Positions 17,902 to 27,005 of a stretch of 64,000 nucleotides of DNA are shown in pieces (the stretch's first letter is position 1; every line of letters starts with the position of its first letter). Both the position numbers and the translations under genes were made by a program. Source of the stretch: Streptomyces sp. QL37. Its GTDB lineage: Bacteria > Actinomycetota > Actinomycetes > Streptomycetales > Streptomycetaceae. The notes under the pieces are model-generated. The model searched no databases. It had not been told where the DNA came from and saw only the letters and a program-made list of their open reading frames with translations. The stretch covers positions 2,294,001 to 2,358,000 of the forward strand of contig NZ_PTJS01000001.1 of NCBI RefSeq assembly GCF_002941025.1, written 5' to 3'.

Positions 17902-17930
17902 TTCCAATACGAGACCGTCTCGTATTGGAA
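17902..17930. promoter_or_regulatory. 29-bp palindromic TetR operator for the MFS-tetR operon
   Basis: The arms TTCCAATACGAGAC (17902-17915) and GTCTCGTATTGGAA (17917-17930) are exact reverse complements around one central C. The site is 20 bp upstream of the MFS ATG, where a repressor would block transcription. The size and the core CGAGAC/GTCTCG are typical of TetR dimer-of-dimers operators. Confidence 0.8.
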
Positions 17931-18066
17931 AGACTTTACCCGGTTGCCGGGCACCGTTCACCGGGCGCGGTGGGCCCACTTCCCGGGAACGCTTCCGGGA
18001 TGCCACCATGGAAGGGATCCGGGGACGCCGTCAGGGCGCCTCGAGATGACGAAGGAGCCGTTGGCC

Positions 18067-18954
18067 ATGTCGCTTCAGGCTGCGCAGAACCAGTCCGCCA
18101 CACCCCCCGCGGGCCCCGCTCCCGGTGCCGGTAAGGCGCTGTACGGGGGAAAGAGCACCCGCCGCATCACCGTCCACGACATCACCGCCGCCAGTGAACG
18201 CGGCGAGAAGTGGCCGATGCTCACCGCATACGACGCGATGACCGCGTCCGTCTTCGACGAGGCCGGCATCCCGGTCATGCTCGTCGGGGACTCCATGGGC
18301 AACTGTCACCTCGGCTACGAGACCACCGTGCCCGTCACCATGGACGAGATGGCCATCCTCTCGGCCGCCGTCGTGCGCGGCACCAAGCGCGCCCTCATCG
18401 TGGCCGACCTGCCCTTCGGGGCGTACCAGGAGGGGCCGGTCCAGGCCCTTCGCAACGCCACCAGGCTGATCAAGGACGCCGGTGTCGGCGCGGTCAAGCT
18501 GGAGGGCGGCGAGCGCTCCCACGAGCAGATCCGGCTCCTGGTCGAGGCCGGGATCCCGGTCATGGGCCACATCGGCCTGACCCCGCAGTCCGTCAACGCC
18601 ATGGGCTACCGCGTCCAGGGCCGCGGCGAGGAGGCGGCGCAGCAGCTGCTGCGCGACGCGAAGGCGGTGCAGGACGCGGGCGCGTTCGCCGTCGTGCTGG
18701 AGCTCGTGCCGGCCGAGCTGGCCGCCGAGGTGACCCGCACGCTGCACATCCCGACCGTCGGCATCGGCGCCGGGCCCGACACGGACGCGCAGGTGCTGGT
18801 CTACACCGACATGGTCGGCCTGACCGGCGGCAAGGTCCCTCGCTTCACCAAGCAGTACGCGAACCTGCGTCAGGTGATGGCCGACGCCGCGAGGGAGTAC
18901 GCCGAAGAGGTCGTCGGCGGCACGTTCCCGGCGGCGGAGCACACCTTCCACTGA
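18067..18954 (+). CDS. panB: 3-methyl-2-oxobutanoate hydroxymethyltransferase
   Basis: 295 residues. It transfers a hydroxymethyl group from 5,10-methylene-tetrahydrofolate to ketoisovalerate, giving ketopantoate in the pantothenate/CoA pathway. Family blocks: LTAYDAMTASVFDEAGIPV, VMLVGDSMGNCHLGY (Mg-binding Asp), the substrate region DLPFGAYQEG, AVKLEGGE, MGHIGLTPQSV and IGIGAGPDTDAQVLVYTD. The start is fixed by AAGGAG 9 nt before the ATG. It is monocistronic; a strong hairpin follows. Confidence 0.97.
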   Translation: MSLQAAQNQSATPPAGPAPGAGKALYGGKSTRRITVHDITAASERGEKWPMLTAYDAMTASVFDEAGIPVMLVGDSMGNCHLGYETTVPVTMDEMAILSAAVVRGTKRALIVADLPFGAYQEGPVQALRNATRLIKDAGVGAVKLEGGERSHEQIRLLVEAGIPVMGHIGLTPQSVNAMGYRVQGRGEEAAQQLLRDAKAVQDAGAFAVVLELVPAELAAEVTRTLHIPTVGIGAGPDTDAQVLVYTDMVGLTGGKVPRFTKQYANLRQVMADAAREYAEEVVGGTFPAAEHTFH

Positions 18955-18980
18955 CGCCCTCACGACCACTGCCGCACCAC

Positions 18981-19017
18981 CGACAGCCCGCCGACTTCCC
19001 CCATCGGCGGGCTGTCG
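18981..19017 (+). terminator. panB terminator
   Basis: Exact 14-bp arms CGACAGCCCGCCGA (18981-18994) and TCGGCGGGCTGTCG (19004-19017) around a 9-nt loop, 27 bp after the stop codon. Confidence 0.85.
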
Positions 19018-19022
19018 CCTGC

Positions 19023-19055
19023 TGTCGGCGACATGTCGGTGACTTGTCGGTGGCG
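19023..19055 (+). promoter_or_regulatory. Three direct repeats at 11-bp spacing upstream of the ABC operon
   Basis: TGTCGG occurs at 19023, 19034 and 19045, each the start of an 11-bp unit (TGTCGGCGACA, TGTCGGTGACT, TGTCGGTGGCG). Direct repeats at 11-bp phase are the classic binding mode of SARP/AfsR-type regulators, and a protein of that class is encoded at 20948-24259. Confidence 0.5.
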
Positions 19056-19073
19056 GCTGGTCTGATGGTGCCC

Positions 19074-20087
19074 ATGACGCGAAACGACAAGAACCGCAAG
19101 CACGGCGGGAACGCCGTCGAGGTGCGGGGGCTGGTCAAGCACTACGGCGAGACCAGGGCGCTGGACGGTGTGGACCTCGACGTACGCGAGGGCACCGTCC
19201 TCGGCGTGCTCGGCCCCAACGGCGCCGGGAAGACCACCCTCGTACGCTGCCTGTCCACCCTGATCCTGCCCGACGCGGGGCACGCGGTGGTGGCGGGCTA
19301 CGACGTGGTGAAGCAGCCCCGGCAGCTGCGCCGCACCATAGGCCTGACCGGGCAGTACGCCTCGGTCGACGAGAAGCTCTCCGGTTGGGAGAACCTCTAC
19401 ATGATCGGGCGGCTGCTCGACCTGCCGCGCAAGAAGGCCAGGTCCCGCGCCGACGAGCTGCTGGAGCGCTTCTCGCTCACCGACGCGGCGAAGAAGGCCG
19501 CGATGGACTACTCCGGCGGCATGCGGCGCCGGCTGGACCTGGCCGCCTCCATGATCGGCAGCCCGGCCGTCCTCTACCTGGACGAGCCGACCACGGGGCT
19601 CGACCCCCGTACGCGCAACGAGGTCTGGGACGAGGTGCAGCGCATGGTCGCGGAGGGAGCGACCGTGCTGCTCACCACCCAGTACATGGAAGAGGCCGAA
19701 CAGCTCGCCAGTGAGCTCACCGTCATCGACCACGGAAAGATCATCGCCCGGGGCGGTGTCGACGAGCTCAAGGCCAAGGTCGGCGGCCGCACCCTCCAGA
19801 TCCGCCCCTCCGACCCGGCCGAACTGGCCGCGATGGCGCAGGCGCTGCGCGAGACCGGTCTCGACGGCGTCGCCGGCGCCCAGGCGGTCCCGGACGAGGG
19901 ACTGCTCTACGTACCGATCCTCAGCGACGAGCAGCTGACCGCCGTGATCGGCCTGCTCGGCACCCGGGGCTTCTCGCTCGCCCATGTCGCCACCGCGCTG
20001 CCCAGCCTGGACGAGGTGTTCCTCGCCATCACGGGCGACAAGGCCACCACCGTCACCGACACGATCCCCCAGGAGGTCGCGGCATGA
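19074..20087 (+). CDS. ABC transporter ATPase, DrrA-like
   Basis: 337 residues. Walker A GPNGAGKTT, signature YSGGMRRRLDLAASM and Walker B VLYLDEPTTGLDPRT, followed by the DrrA-type C-terminal domain (IRPSDPAELAAMAQALRETG through SLDEVFLAITG). DrrA-type ATPases drive export of antibiotics, lipids or drugs with a separate permease. The start is uncertain: ATG at 19074, or 19065 in the same frame; neither has a good ribosome-binding site, so a leaderless transcript is possible. The stop overlaps the permease ATG. Confidence 0.92.
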   Translation: MTRNDKNRKHGGNAVEVRGLVKHYGETRALDGVDLDVREGTVLGVLGPNGAGKTTLVRCLSTLILPDAGHAVVAGYDVVKQPRQLRRTIGLTGQYASVDEKLSGWENLYMIGRLLDLPRKKARSRADELLERFSLTDAAKKAAMDYSGGMRRRLDLAASMIGSPAVLYLDEPTTGLDPRTRNEVWDEVQRMVAEGATVLLTTQYMEEAEQLASELTVIDHGKIIARGGVDELKAKVGGRTLQIRPSDPAELAAMAQALRETGLDGVAGAQAVPDEGLLYVPILSDEQLTAVIGLLGTRGFSLAHVATALPSLDEVFLAITGDKATTVTDTIPQEVAA

Positions 20088-20941
20088 GCACGACGACTCT
20101 GACGCCCACCCCCACCGACGCGGCCGCGTCCGCACCGGCCAAGGCCCTCCACGACGAGGGCCGGATCGGGCTGCGGAACAACCTGCGCCACATCGGGGCG
20201 CTGGTACGGCGCAATCTGCTCCAGATCAAGAAGGATCCGGAGTCGATGTTCGACGCGCTCCTGATGCCGGTCATCTTCGTGCTGCTGTTCGTGTACGTCT
20301 TCGGCGGCTCCGTCGGCAGCAGCCTGGGCGGCGACCGGCAGGACTATCTGAACTACCTGATCCCCGGCCTGATGGCGATGATGGGCATGAACATAGCCAT
20401 GGCCGTCGGGAGCGGCGTCAACGACGACTTCCGCAAGGGGGTCATGGACCGGTTCCGCACCATGCCGATCGCCCGCTCCTCGGTGCTCATCGCCAAGATC
20501 GTGGTCGAGCTCGGCCGGATGCTGGTCGCCACGCTGATCCTGCTCGCCATGGGCTTCGCACTCGGCATGGAGCTCCAGGGGTCGGTGCTCGGGCTGATCG
20601 GGGCGATCGCCCTGGCGGCCGCGTTCGGCGCCGCCATCATGTGGATCTTCATCCTGCTCGGACTGAGCATGAAGACCGCCCAGGCCGTTCAGGGGATGGG
20701 GATGATCGTGATGATGCCGCTCCAGTTCGGTTCGTCCATCTTCGCCCCGACGCAGACGATGCCGGGCTGGCTCCAGGCCTTCACCGACTACAACCCGCTG
20801 TCCAACCTGGCCGACGCGGCCCGCGGCCTGATGATGGACCTCCCGCTCGGCCACTCGGTCTGGCTGACGCTCGGGTGGACCGTGGTCATCACCGCGGTGA
20901 TGGCCCCGCTCGCGGTGTCCAAGTTCCGCAAGAAGTCCTGA
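20084..20941 (+). CDS. ABC-2 type permease, DrrB-like
   Basis: 285 residues with six membrane segments in the ABC-2 pattern (LLMPVIFVLLFVYVFGG; YLIPGLMAMMGMNIAMAVG; LVATLILLAMGFALG; AIALAAAFGAAIMWIFILLG; IVMMPLQFGSSIF; the last near residue 260). The DrrB motif MDRFRTMPIARSSVLIAK sits in the cytoplasmic loop. The start overlaps the ATPase stop (ATGA), so the two are coupled and form one exporter. The substrate is unknown. It is convergent with the regulator at 20948, with 6 bp between them. Confidence 0.92.
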   Translation: MSTTTLTPTPTDAAASAPAKALHDEGRIGLRNNLRHIGALVRRNLLQIKKDPESMFDALLMPVIFVLLFVYVFGGSVGSSLGGDRQDYLNYLIPGLMAMMGMNIAMAVGSGVNDDFRKGVMDRFRTMPIARSSVLIAKIVVELGRMLVATLILLAMGFALGMELQGSVLGLIGAIALAAAFGAAIMWIFILLGLSMKTAQAVQGMGMIVMMPLQFGSSIFAPTQTMPGWLQAFTDYNPLSNLADAARGLMMDLPLGHSVWLTLGWTVVITAVMAPLAVSKFRKKS

Positions 20942-20947
20942 TCCCGC

Positions 20948-23900
20948 TCAGTCCGCGGACGCGCTCACGAGGGCGTCGGCCTCCTTCAGGGAGAGGCCGA
21001 CGCCCTCGGCGTACGCCGCCTCGTAGGCGGCGTCCCCGAGGACTCCGCGGACCAGTTCCTCGGCCGCGGCGTAGTTGTCCCGCTCCATCGACGTCGGCAC
21101 GTGCCCGTTCGGCAGCAGCGACCTTCCGGCGCCCAGCAGCCGCGCCGCGCGGACGGCCCGGCGCTCCCCGCCGAGCCCGCCCAGCGCCCGCGCCGCGGTG
21201 ACCAGGTAGTGCACGTTCATCTGCGGCGCCACCATCTGCGACAACCGGTCGTCGGACCGCGCCAGCGCCTCCCGGCTCCGGGCCAGGGCGTCCGCGTACA
21301 GCCCCTCCTGGCTGTCCAGCCAGGCCAGACCGCCCAGCACGAACGCCTGGAAGAACTGCACCGTGGAGGCGGAGTCGAACTCCCCCCGCAGTGCGACGAG
21401 CTGTTCGCGGGCCTCGACGGTGCGCCCGTCCGCCCCCAGCGACATGGCCAGGAAGAACCGGGCGAACGCCGTCCCCTCGTGCCCCGCGTGCCGCCCCTCG
21501 ACGAGCACCTCCCGGAAGATCGCCTCGGCCTCCGGACCGCGGCCGAGCTCCATCAGCGCGGCGGCGTACCGGGTGCGGAGCACCAGTACCTGGGCCTTGG
21601 CACCGAGCTTCTCCGCGTAACCGATCGCGGCCTGGTAGTCCTCGGCCGCCCTGGTGAAGTCGCCCGTCTTCTCGTTGGCCTCGCCGCGTGAGGAGAGCGC
21701 CTCCGCCGCGCCCCAGTCGTCGCCGAGACGGCCGAAGATCTCCAGGCTCTCGTCGGCGTCCGCATGGGCCTCGCCCGCCCAGTCGGGCCGGTTGGCCAGC
21801 ACGTTGGCACGCACCTGGAGCGCGGAGGCCAGCTCCCACTCGTATCCGAACTCCCGGGAGGCGCGGACCCTCTCGTTCAGCAGTACGCGCAGGTCCGAGA
21901 TGTCCCCGGTGAACATGACGGCGAAGAACCAGAGCGAACCCGGGCTGCGGCAGGTCTGCGGCTGCCCGGGCCGGTAGGTGGCGGCGATGACGCGCAGGCG
22001 TTCCATGCCTCGCGCGTTCATCCAGGCGTCCATCGCGTCGTCCATGCCGGCCAGCTGGACCAGCGCCACCTGACGCCGCGCCTCCTCCAGGAGTTCGGGG
22101 CCCATCGGCGGGGGCGCGTCGGTGCAGCGCTCGTGGAGGGAGGGCGCGGGACGGGCGGGCCCGGCGAACGGGTCGGGGCCCAGCTCGGCGGCGGCCGCGG
22201 CCCATTGCAGTGCGTCGCCGCGCAGATCGCGCATCTGCCAGTACCAGGCGAGCGAGAGCACCATGCAGAACGATTCCTGCTCGTCGCGCGCCGCGATGGC
22301 GCGCCGCAGGGCGGTGCGCAGGTTCTCGTAGTCGCGCTGGATCAGTTCGAGGGCGGCGAGCTGTCCGGCGCCCCGGAGTTCGGGGTCGGTCGTACGGGCC
22401 AGCTCCCGGAAGTACACGAGGTGCCGGCGTTCGACGACGTGCCGCTCCCCCGCCTCGTCGAGCCGTTCGGCGGCGTACTCACCGACGGTCTCCAGAAGGC
22501 GGTAGCGCATCCGGCCGTCCGCGGCGGGGGCGGCGACGACGAGGGACTTGTCGACGAGCGAGCCGAGCACCCCGGCGACGTCGTACGCGTCCCCGGGCCG
22601 GTCCGCGCAGACCGCCTCGGCGGCGGCGAGCGTGCAGCCTCCCGAGAAGACCGACAACCGTCGCAGCGCGGTGCGTTCGTCCTGGTCCAGCAGGTCCCAC
22701 GACCAGTCGACGACCGCCCGCAGGGTCTGCTGGCGCGGCAGTACGGTACGGCTGCCGCTGGTCAGCAGACGGAAGCGGTCGTCGAGGCGGTCGGCGATCT
22801 GACGCGGGGTGAGCATGCGCAGCCGGGCGGCGGCGAGTTCGATCGCGAGCGGGAGCCCGTCGAGGCGTCGGCAGATCTCGGCACAGGCCGCCGCCGTCCG
22901 CTCGTCCGCGTCGACCCGGAAGCCGGACAGCGCGGCGGCGCCTCGCTCGGCGAGCAGGCGCAGGGCCATCGGGTCGGGCAGCGGGTCGACCGGGCGGACG
23001 AACTCGCCCGGTACGCCGAGGGGTTCGCGGCTGGTCGCGAGGACGGTGAGGCCGGGGCAGCGGGCCAGCAGATGGTCGGCGAGGTCCGCGGCTGCCTCGA
23101 TGAGGTGCTCGCAGTTGTCCAGGAGCAGCAGCATGCGCCGCCCGGAACAGTGATCGGTGAGCCGGGCGAGCGGTTCGCCCGCGCCCCGCTCCGCTGCCCG
23201 GAGCTCCTCGGCGCCCGCCCCGCGCAGCACGGTCTCGCGACCGCCGAGCGCGGTGAGGACGGCCTCCGGCACCGCCTCGGGATCGTCGACCGGCGCGAGC
23301 TCGGCCAGCCAGACGCCGTCCGGCCAGGCGGCGGGGCCGACGGATTCGGCGGCCTCCTGGGACAGCCTGGTCTTGCCCGCGCCGCCGGGGCCCAGGAGGG
23401 TGACCAGCCGGGCACGGGTCAGGTCCTCGCGCAGTTCGGCGATGTCCGCGTCACGCCCCACGAAGCTCGTGAGCCGGGCCCGCAGATTGCCCGGTCGCGC
23501 GGCGAGGGGGGCGGCGGCAGCAGGGGCCGGGGCGGGCGGGTCCTGGTGCAGCAGCCCGTCGTACAGGGCGCGCAGGGCGGGGCCGGGGTCGGTGCCCAGG
23601 CGGTCGGCGAACAGGGTGCGCACCTCGTCGTACGCCGAGAGCGCCTCCGCGGTGCGTCCGGCGTCCCGCAGCGCCCTGACCCGGAGGGCCTGCAAGGGCT
23701 CGTCCAGCGGGTGGTCGGCACAGAGCCCGGCGAGTTCCGGCAGGGTCTCGTCTGCGCGGCCCTGCGCGAGGACGGCCTCGATGCGGGTCCGGCGGGCGTC
23801 CAGTCGTCTGGCCTCCCAGCGGGCCGCCGCCACGGCGCGGTCCGGCAGGTCGGCGAGGGCGGGTCCGCGCCACAGGGCGAGGGCGTCGTCGAGGACGGTG

Positions 23901-24259
23901 GCGGCCTTCGCCGCGTCGCCGTCCAGCAGCGCCCGGGCCCCCTCGCCCGTGAGCCGCTCGAAGCGGTGCAGGTCGACGGCGTCCGGGTCGGCGGCGAGGC
24001 GGTAGCCGTTCGCCGCCGATTCGACCGCGTCCCGGCCCAGCGCCCGCCGCAGCCGGCCCACGAGGGCCTGGAGGGCGCCGGGGGCGTCGGCGGGCGGGTC
24101 GCCGTCCCACACCTCGTCGACGAGCGCCCCGACGGGGACCGTCCGGCCGGGGCTGAGGGCGAGCACGGTGAGCAGCGCGCGCAGCCGCGCCCCGCCGAGG
24201 GCCACGGGAGTGCCGTCGGGGCGGAGGGCGCGGGTGGTACCGAGGATGCCGTAGTGCAC
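20948..24259 (-). CDS. AfsR/SARP-type transcriptional regulator with BTAD, ATPase and TPR-like regions
   Basis: About 1103 residues. Residues 1-92 form an OmpR-like winged helix (HYGILGTTRALRPDGTPVA; GRTVPVGALVDEVWDG; ALQALVGRLRRALG). About 95-240 form the BTAD helical domain characteristic of SARPs (DLHRFERLTGEGARALL, ending at DPGPALRALYDGLL). Near residue 290 is the P-loop GPGGAGKTRL, then MLLLLDNCEHL (Walker B) of an NB-ARC/AAA-type switch. The remaining half is helical with TPR-like repeats. This is the architecture of AfsR and related activators of secondary metabolism and export. The start is a GTG at 24259; the ribosome-binding site is weak. It is convergent with the DrrAB operon, whose promoter has 11-bp direct repeats fitting SARP binding. 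Confidence 0.92.
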   Translation of the reverse strand: MHYGILGTTRALRPDGTPVALGGARLRALLTVLALSPGRTVPVGALVDEVWDGDPPADAPGALQALVGRLRRALGRDAVESAANGYRLAADPDAVDLHRFERLTGEGARALLDGDAAKAATVLDDALALWRGPALADLPDRAVAAARWEARRLDARRTRIEAVLAQGRADETLPELAGLCADHPLDEPLQALRVRALRDAGRTAEALSAYDEVRTLFADRLGTDPGPALRALYDGLLHQDPPAPAPAAAAPLAARPGNLRARLTSFVGRDADIAELREDLTRARLVTLLGPGGAGKTRLSQEAAESVGPAAWPDGVWLAELAPVDDPEAVPEAVLTALGGRETVLRGAGAEELRAAERGAGEPLARLTDHCSGRRMLLLLDNCEHLIEAAADLADHLLARCPGLTVLATSREPLGVPGEFVRPVDPLPDPMALRLLAERGAAALSGFRVDADERTAAACAEICRRLDGLPLAIELAAARLRMLTPRQIADRLDDRFRLLTSGSRTVLPRQQTLRAVVDWSWDLLDQDERTALRRLSVFSGGCTLAAAEAVCADRPGDAYDVAGVLGSLVDKSLVVAAPAADGRMRYRLLETVGEYAAERLDEAGERHVVERRHLVYFRELARTTDPELRGAGQLAALELIQRDYENLRTALRRAIAARDEQESFCMVLSLAWYWQMRDLRGDALQWAAAAAELGPDPFAGPARPAPSLHERCTDAPPPMGPELLEEARRQVALVQLAGMDDAMDAWMNARGMERLRVIAATYRPGQPQTCRSPGSLWFFAVMFTGDISDLRVLLNERVRASREFGYEWELASALQVRANVLANRPDWAGEAHADADESLEIFGRLGDDWGAAEALSSRGEANEKTGDFTRAAEDYQAAIGYAEKLGAKAQVLVLRTRYAAALMELGRGPEAEAIFREVLVEGRHAGHEGTAFARFFLAMSLGADGRTVEAREQLVALRGEFDSASTVQFFQAFVLGGLAWLDSQEGLYADALARSREALARSDDRLSQMVAPQMNVHYLVTAARALGGLGGERRAVRAARLLGAGRSLLPNGHVPTSMERDNYAAAEELVRGVLGDAAYEAAYAEGVGLSLKEADALVSASAD

Positions 24260-24381
24260 GCGCCCATTGTCCGTGAAGGGCCCGTCCTCCGGGGAACTGC
24301 CACCCACCTGTGAGACGTTCTCGCGGTGTCACCCGTACTCTCGGGGGCTCCAGCCGCCGTCCAGCCCCAGGAGTGCCGCCG

Positions 24382-25194
24382 ATGACCACCGCGTTCCGCC
24401 GACCCAGCGACCGGCGGGTCAGCCCGATCTTCCTCGGGATCGCCGCCGTCATGGCCGTGTCGGGCTGGGCGGTGTGGACGGGCTTCGCGGAGCAGACCGG
24501 CTTCGCGGTCTTCCTCTTCGTCACCGCGGCCTGGATCGTCTCGCTCTGCCTGCACGAGTACGCGCACGCGCGCACCGCGCTGCACAGCGGCGACATCTCG
24601 ATCGGGGCGAAGGGCTATCTGACGCTCAACCCGCTCAAGTACACCCATGCCCTGCTGAGCATCGTGCTGCCCGTGCTGTTCGTGATCATGGGCGGCATCG
24701 GTCTGCCGGGCGGGGCCGTCTACATCGAGCGCGGCCGCATCAGCGGGCGCTGGAAGCACAGCCTGATCTCGGCGGCGGGCCCCCTGACGAACGTCCTGTT
24801 CGCGGTCGTCTGCACGGCGCCGTTCTGGCTGGGCGCCCTGGACGGCGTCCCGATGTCCTTCCGCCTCGCGCTGGCGTTCCTGGCGCTCCTCCAGGTGACG
24901 GCGGCGATCCTGAACTTCCTGCCGGTGCCGGGCCTCGACGGCTACGGCGTGATCGAGCCCTGGCTCTCGTACGGGGTCCGGCGCCAGGTCGAGCCGTTCG
25001 CGCCCTTCGGGCTGATCGCGGTCTTCGCGCTCCTGTGGATCCCGGAGGTCAACGGGTTCTTCTTCGACGCGGTGGACGCCCTGCTGCGGGGCCTGGGCGT
25101 CAGCGAGGTCGAGACCTACTGCGGGCTCGACACCTACCGCTTCTGGCAGGAGTGGTTCGGTGACCAGGACCCGGGCTGCGCGCTGATCCGCTAG
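24382..25194 (+). CDS. Site-2 protease-like membrane metalloprotease (M50 family)
   Basis: 270 residues with about six membrane segments. The zinc motif HEYAH (HExxH) lies in a hydrophobic stretch (WIVSLCLHEYAHARTALH, near residue 60), and the second M50 motif appears as NFLPVPGLDGYG near residue 185, the N-x-x-P-x-x-x-L-D-G pattern supplying the third metal ligand. Such enzymes cut transmembrane segments of anti-sigma factors or signal peptides. No PDZ domain is present, so it is the short form. The start at 24382 has AGGAG upstream. Its target is not evident from the neighbours. Confidence 0.85.
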   Translation: MTTAFRRPSDRRVSPIFLGIAAVMAVSGWAVWTGFAEQTGFAVFLFVTAAWIVSLCLHEYAHARTALHSGDISIGAKGYLTLNPLKYTHALLSIVLPVLFVIMGGIGLPGGAVYIERGRISGRWKHSLISAAGPLTNVLFAVVCTAPFWLGALDGVPMSFRLALAFLALLQVTAAILNFLPVPGLDGYGVIEPWLSYGVRRQVEPFAPFGLIAVFALLWIPEVNGFFFDAVDALLRGLGVSEVETYCGLDTYRFWQEWFGDQDPGCALIR

Positions 25195-25382
25195 CGGGCG
25201 GCGGCTTCGGCGTCGGACTCCGCCTTGTGCCTGCGCAGGTAGAACCACGCCATGTTCGACGAGAGGCCGGCCAGCAGCACCCAGACGACGCCGAGCAGGA
25301 CGCTGCCCTGGACGAAGGAGACCACGGCCGCGACGACGGCGAGGGCGCAGACGATGCTGGCGTAGAGAGCGAGGCGGGGCAT
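25191..25382 (-). CDS. Small two-helix membrane protein
   Basis: 63 residues: LYASIVCALAVVAAVVSFVQ and LLGVVWVLLAGLSSNMAWFY are two hydrophobic helices, followed by a charged tail. It overlaps the M50 gene by 4 bp in convergent orientation. It is conserved-looking but not recognised. Confidence 0.65.
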   Translation of the reverse strand: MPRLALYASIVCALAVVAAVVSFVQGSVLLGVVWVLLAGLSSNMAWFYLRRHKAESDAEAAAR

Positions 25383-25480
25383 GAGGGCTGGTGCTCCTGT
25401 CCGGGGATGGTGCGCTGTCCCGTCCAGTGTCCCTCATGCCCGATTCGGCTCCGGGCAGGGCCCGCGGAACCTGCCGGCCC

Positions 25481-26191
25481 CTACACGTCGGTGGTGCGCA
25501 GTCCCGCGTGTGCCTTGTAGCGGCGGTTGACGGAGATCAGGTTCGCCACCAGGGACTCGACCTGGTGCGCGTTGCGCAGCCGGCCGGCGAAGATGCCGCG
25601 CATGCCGGGGATACGGCCCGCGAGCGCCTGCACGGTGTCGGTGTCGGCGCGCGCCTCGCCCAGGACCAGCACATCGGTGTCGATCTCCTCGATCGCCTCG
25701 TCCTGGAGGAGCACCGCGGACAGGTGGTGGAAGGCGGCGGTGACCCGGGAGTCGGGCAGCAGGGCGGCGGCCTGCTCGGCGGCGCTGCCCTCCTCGGGCT
25801 TCAGGGCGTAGGCGCCCTTCTTGTCGAAGCCGAGCGGGTTGACGCAGTCGACGACGAGCTTCCCGGCGAGCTCCTCACGCAGCGACTCCAGCGTCTTGGC
25901 GTGGCCGTCCCACGGCACGGCGACGATGACGACGTCGCTGCGGCGCGCGCACTCCGCGTTGTCCGCGCCCTCGACCCCGTGGCCCAGTTCGGCGGCGGCG
26001 GCCTCGGCACGGTCGGCGGCACGCGAGCCGATGACGACCTTCTGGCCTGCACGGGCGAAGCGGTAGGCGAGGCCGCGGCCCTGGGGGCCGGTCCCGCCGA
26101 GCACTCCCACGGTCAGGCCCGACACATCGGGGAGGTCCCAGGGGTCCTTGGCGGGGGGCTTGGGGGCGCTGCCGGCGTCATTCGTAGTCAT
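25481..26191 (-). CDS. npdG: NADPH-dependent F420 reductase (F420H2:NADP oxidoreductase)
   Basis: 236 residues. The N-terminal Rossmann motif GVLGGTGPQGRGLAYRFA, the NADP-selecting GSRAADRAE, then VVIVAVPWDG, VVDCVNPLGF and the C-terminal F420-binding region (AFHHLSAVLLQ; VLVLGEA; LRNAHQVESLVANLISVNR) match the Fno/NpdG family. It transfers hydride between NADPH and the deazaflavin F420 in the cytoplasm, feeding F420-dependent oxidoreductases. The start at 26191 (MTTNDAGSAP) was chosen over in-frame upstream codons because an AAGG sequence lies just before it. Confidence 0.92.
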   Translation of the reverse strand: MTTNDAGSAPKPPAKDPWDLPDVSGLTVGVLGGTGPQGRGLAYRFARAGQKVVIGSRAADRAEAAAAELGHGVEGADNAECARRSDVVIVAVPWDGHAKTLESLREELAGKLVVDCVNPLGFDKKGAYALKPEEGSAAEQAAALLPDSRVTAAFHHLSAVLLQDEAIEEIDTDVLVLGEARADTDTVQALAGRIPGMRGIFAGRLRNAHQVESLVANLISVNRRYKAHAGLRTTDV

Positions 26192-26334
26192 GGCGCCGAC
26201 CTTACTGCCAGGTAGCGAGGCGGAACCCACGCCCGGTCGCTGTGCGACGCGCATCACTGCGGGAGGTTCCCGTTCGGGTGGATCGCACGCGATCGGGGGG
26301 CCGAGGGGCCGGGAGAGCGGCATGATGCCGGGCC

Positions 26335-26937
26335 ATGGATGCCGTACGTGTCGCGTTGCTGCGTGAGGTGCTCGCCGGGACGGAGTGGCCTGCGGCGGCC
26401 CGGGGGTTCGCCCGGACCCTGCGGGCGTCGGTCGTGCCGCAGGGCGGCGGGCTGCTGCTGGTGGGGACGGAGGTCTACGAGCCGTGGCACATGGCCGCGC
26501 ACCTGGTGGACGAGTCCACGTGGTCGGGTCTGCCGCAGCTGAGGCCCACGCTCGTACGCCACCGGGTGGAGCCGGACGACCCGGTGCACCTGGCCGTCGG
26601 TCTGGGCCGGATCGAGGCGGCCGGGCGCGGCGAGACGCTGCTCGTGGTGGCGCCCGAGCAGCCGGACGGCGGCCTGCTGGAGCGGGTGCACGACGCCCGG
26701 CGCGCGGGGGCGACGGTGCTCGCGCTGGACGGCGGGGACCCGGAGGTACGGGGCCTCGCCCATGAGGCGCTCACGGTCTCCGACGGCGACGAAGTCGATC
26801 TGGACACGGTCCAGCACCTGGTCAGCGCGGCCGCGGGGGAGAACGGCGCCCCCGCCGCGCGGGGCCGCCGCACCTTCCGCGACCGCCTCTCCCGCCTGGC
26901 CGACCAGCTGACGGCCCCGCCCCCGGCCCGCTGGTGA
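26335..26937 (+). CDS. Conserved actinobacterial protein of unknown function
   Basis: 200 residues with no membrane segment. The middle reads like an alpha/beta sugar-isomerase or Rossmann-like fold (GRGETLLVVAPEQPDGGLL; ARRAGATVLALDGGDPEV). The C-terminus is basic (RGRRTFRDRLSRLADQL). The codon bias is that of a real Streptomyces gene. It is divergent from npdG. I do not recognise the function. Confidence 0.7.
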   Translation: MDAVRVALLREVLAGTEWPAAARGFARTLRASVVPQGGGLLLVGTEVYEPWHMAAHLVDESTWSGLPQLRPTLVRHRVEPDDPVHLAVGLGRIEAAGRGETLLVVAPEQPDGGLLERVHDARRAGATVLALDGGDPEVRGLAHEALTVSDGDEVDLDTVQHLVSAAAGENGAPAARGRRTFRDRLSRLADQLTAPPPARW

Positions 26938-27005
26938 GGGGCCCGCCCTCACCGTGGCGGAAATGGGTTGCCCGAAGGGCGGCGGGCGGCAGAGCATGAT
27001 CCCCT

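Noticed and set aside
17674..18066. 5' extension of panB across the operator
   Set aside because: A strong AAGGAG sits before 18067, and the extension runs through the palindrome.
20948..24313. Plus-strand open frames antisense to the SARP-type regulator
   Set aside because: They have no domain or ribosome-binding site; the minus strand has a complete multidomain protein.
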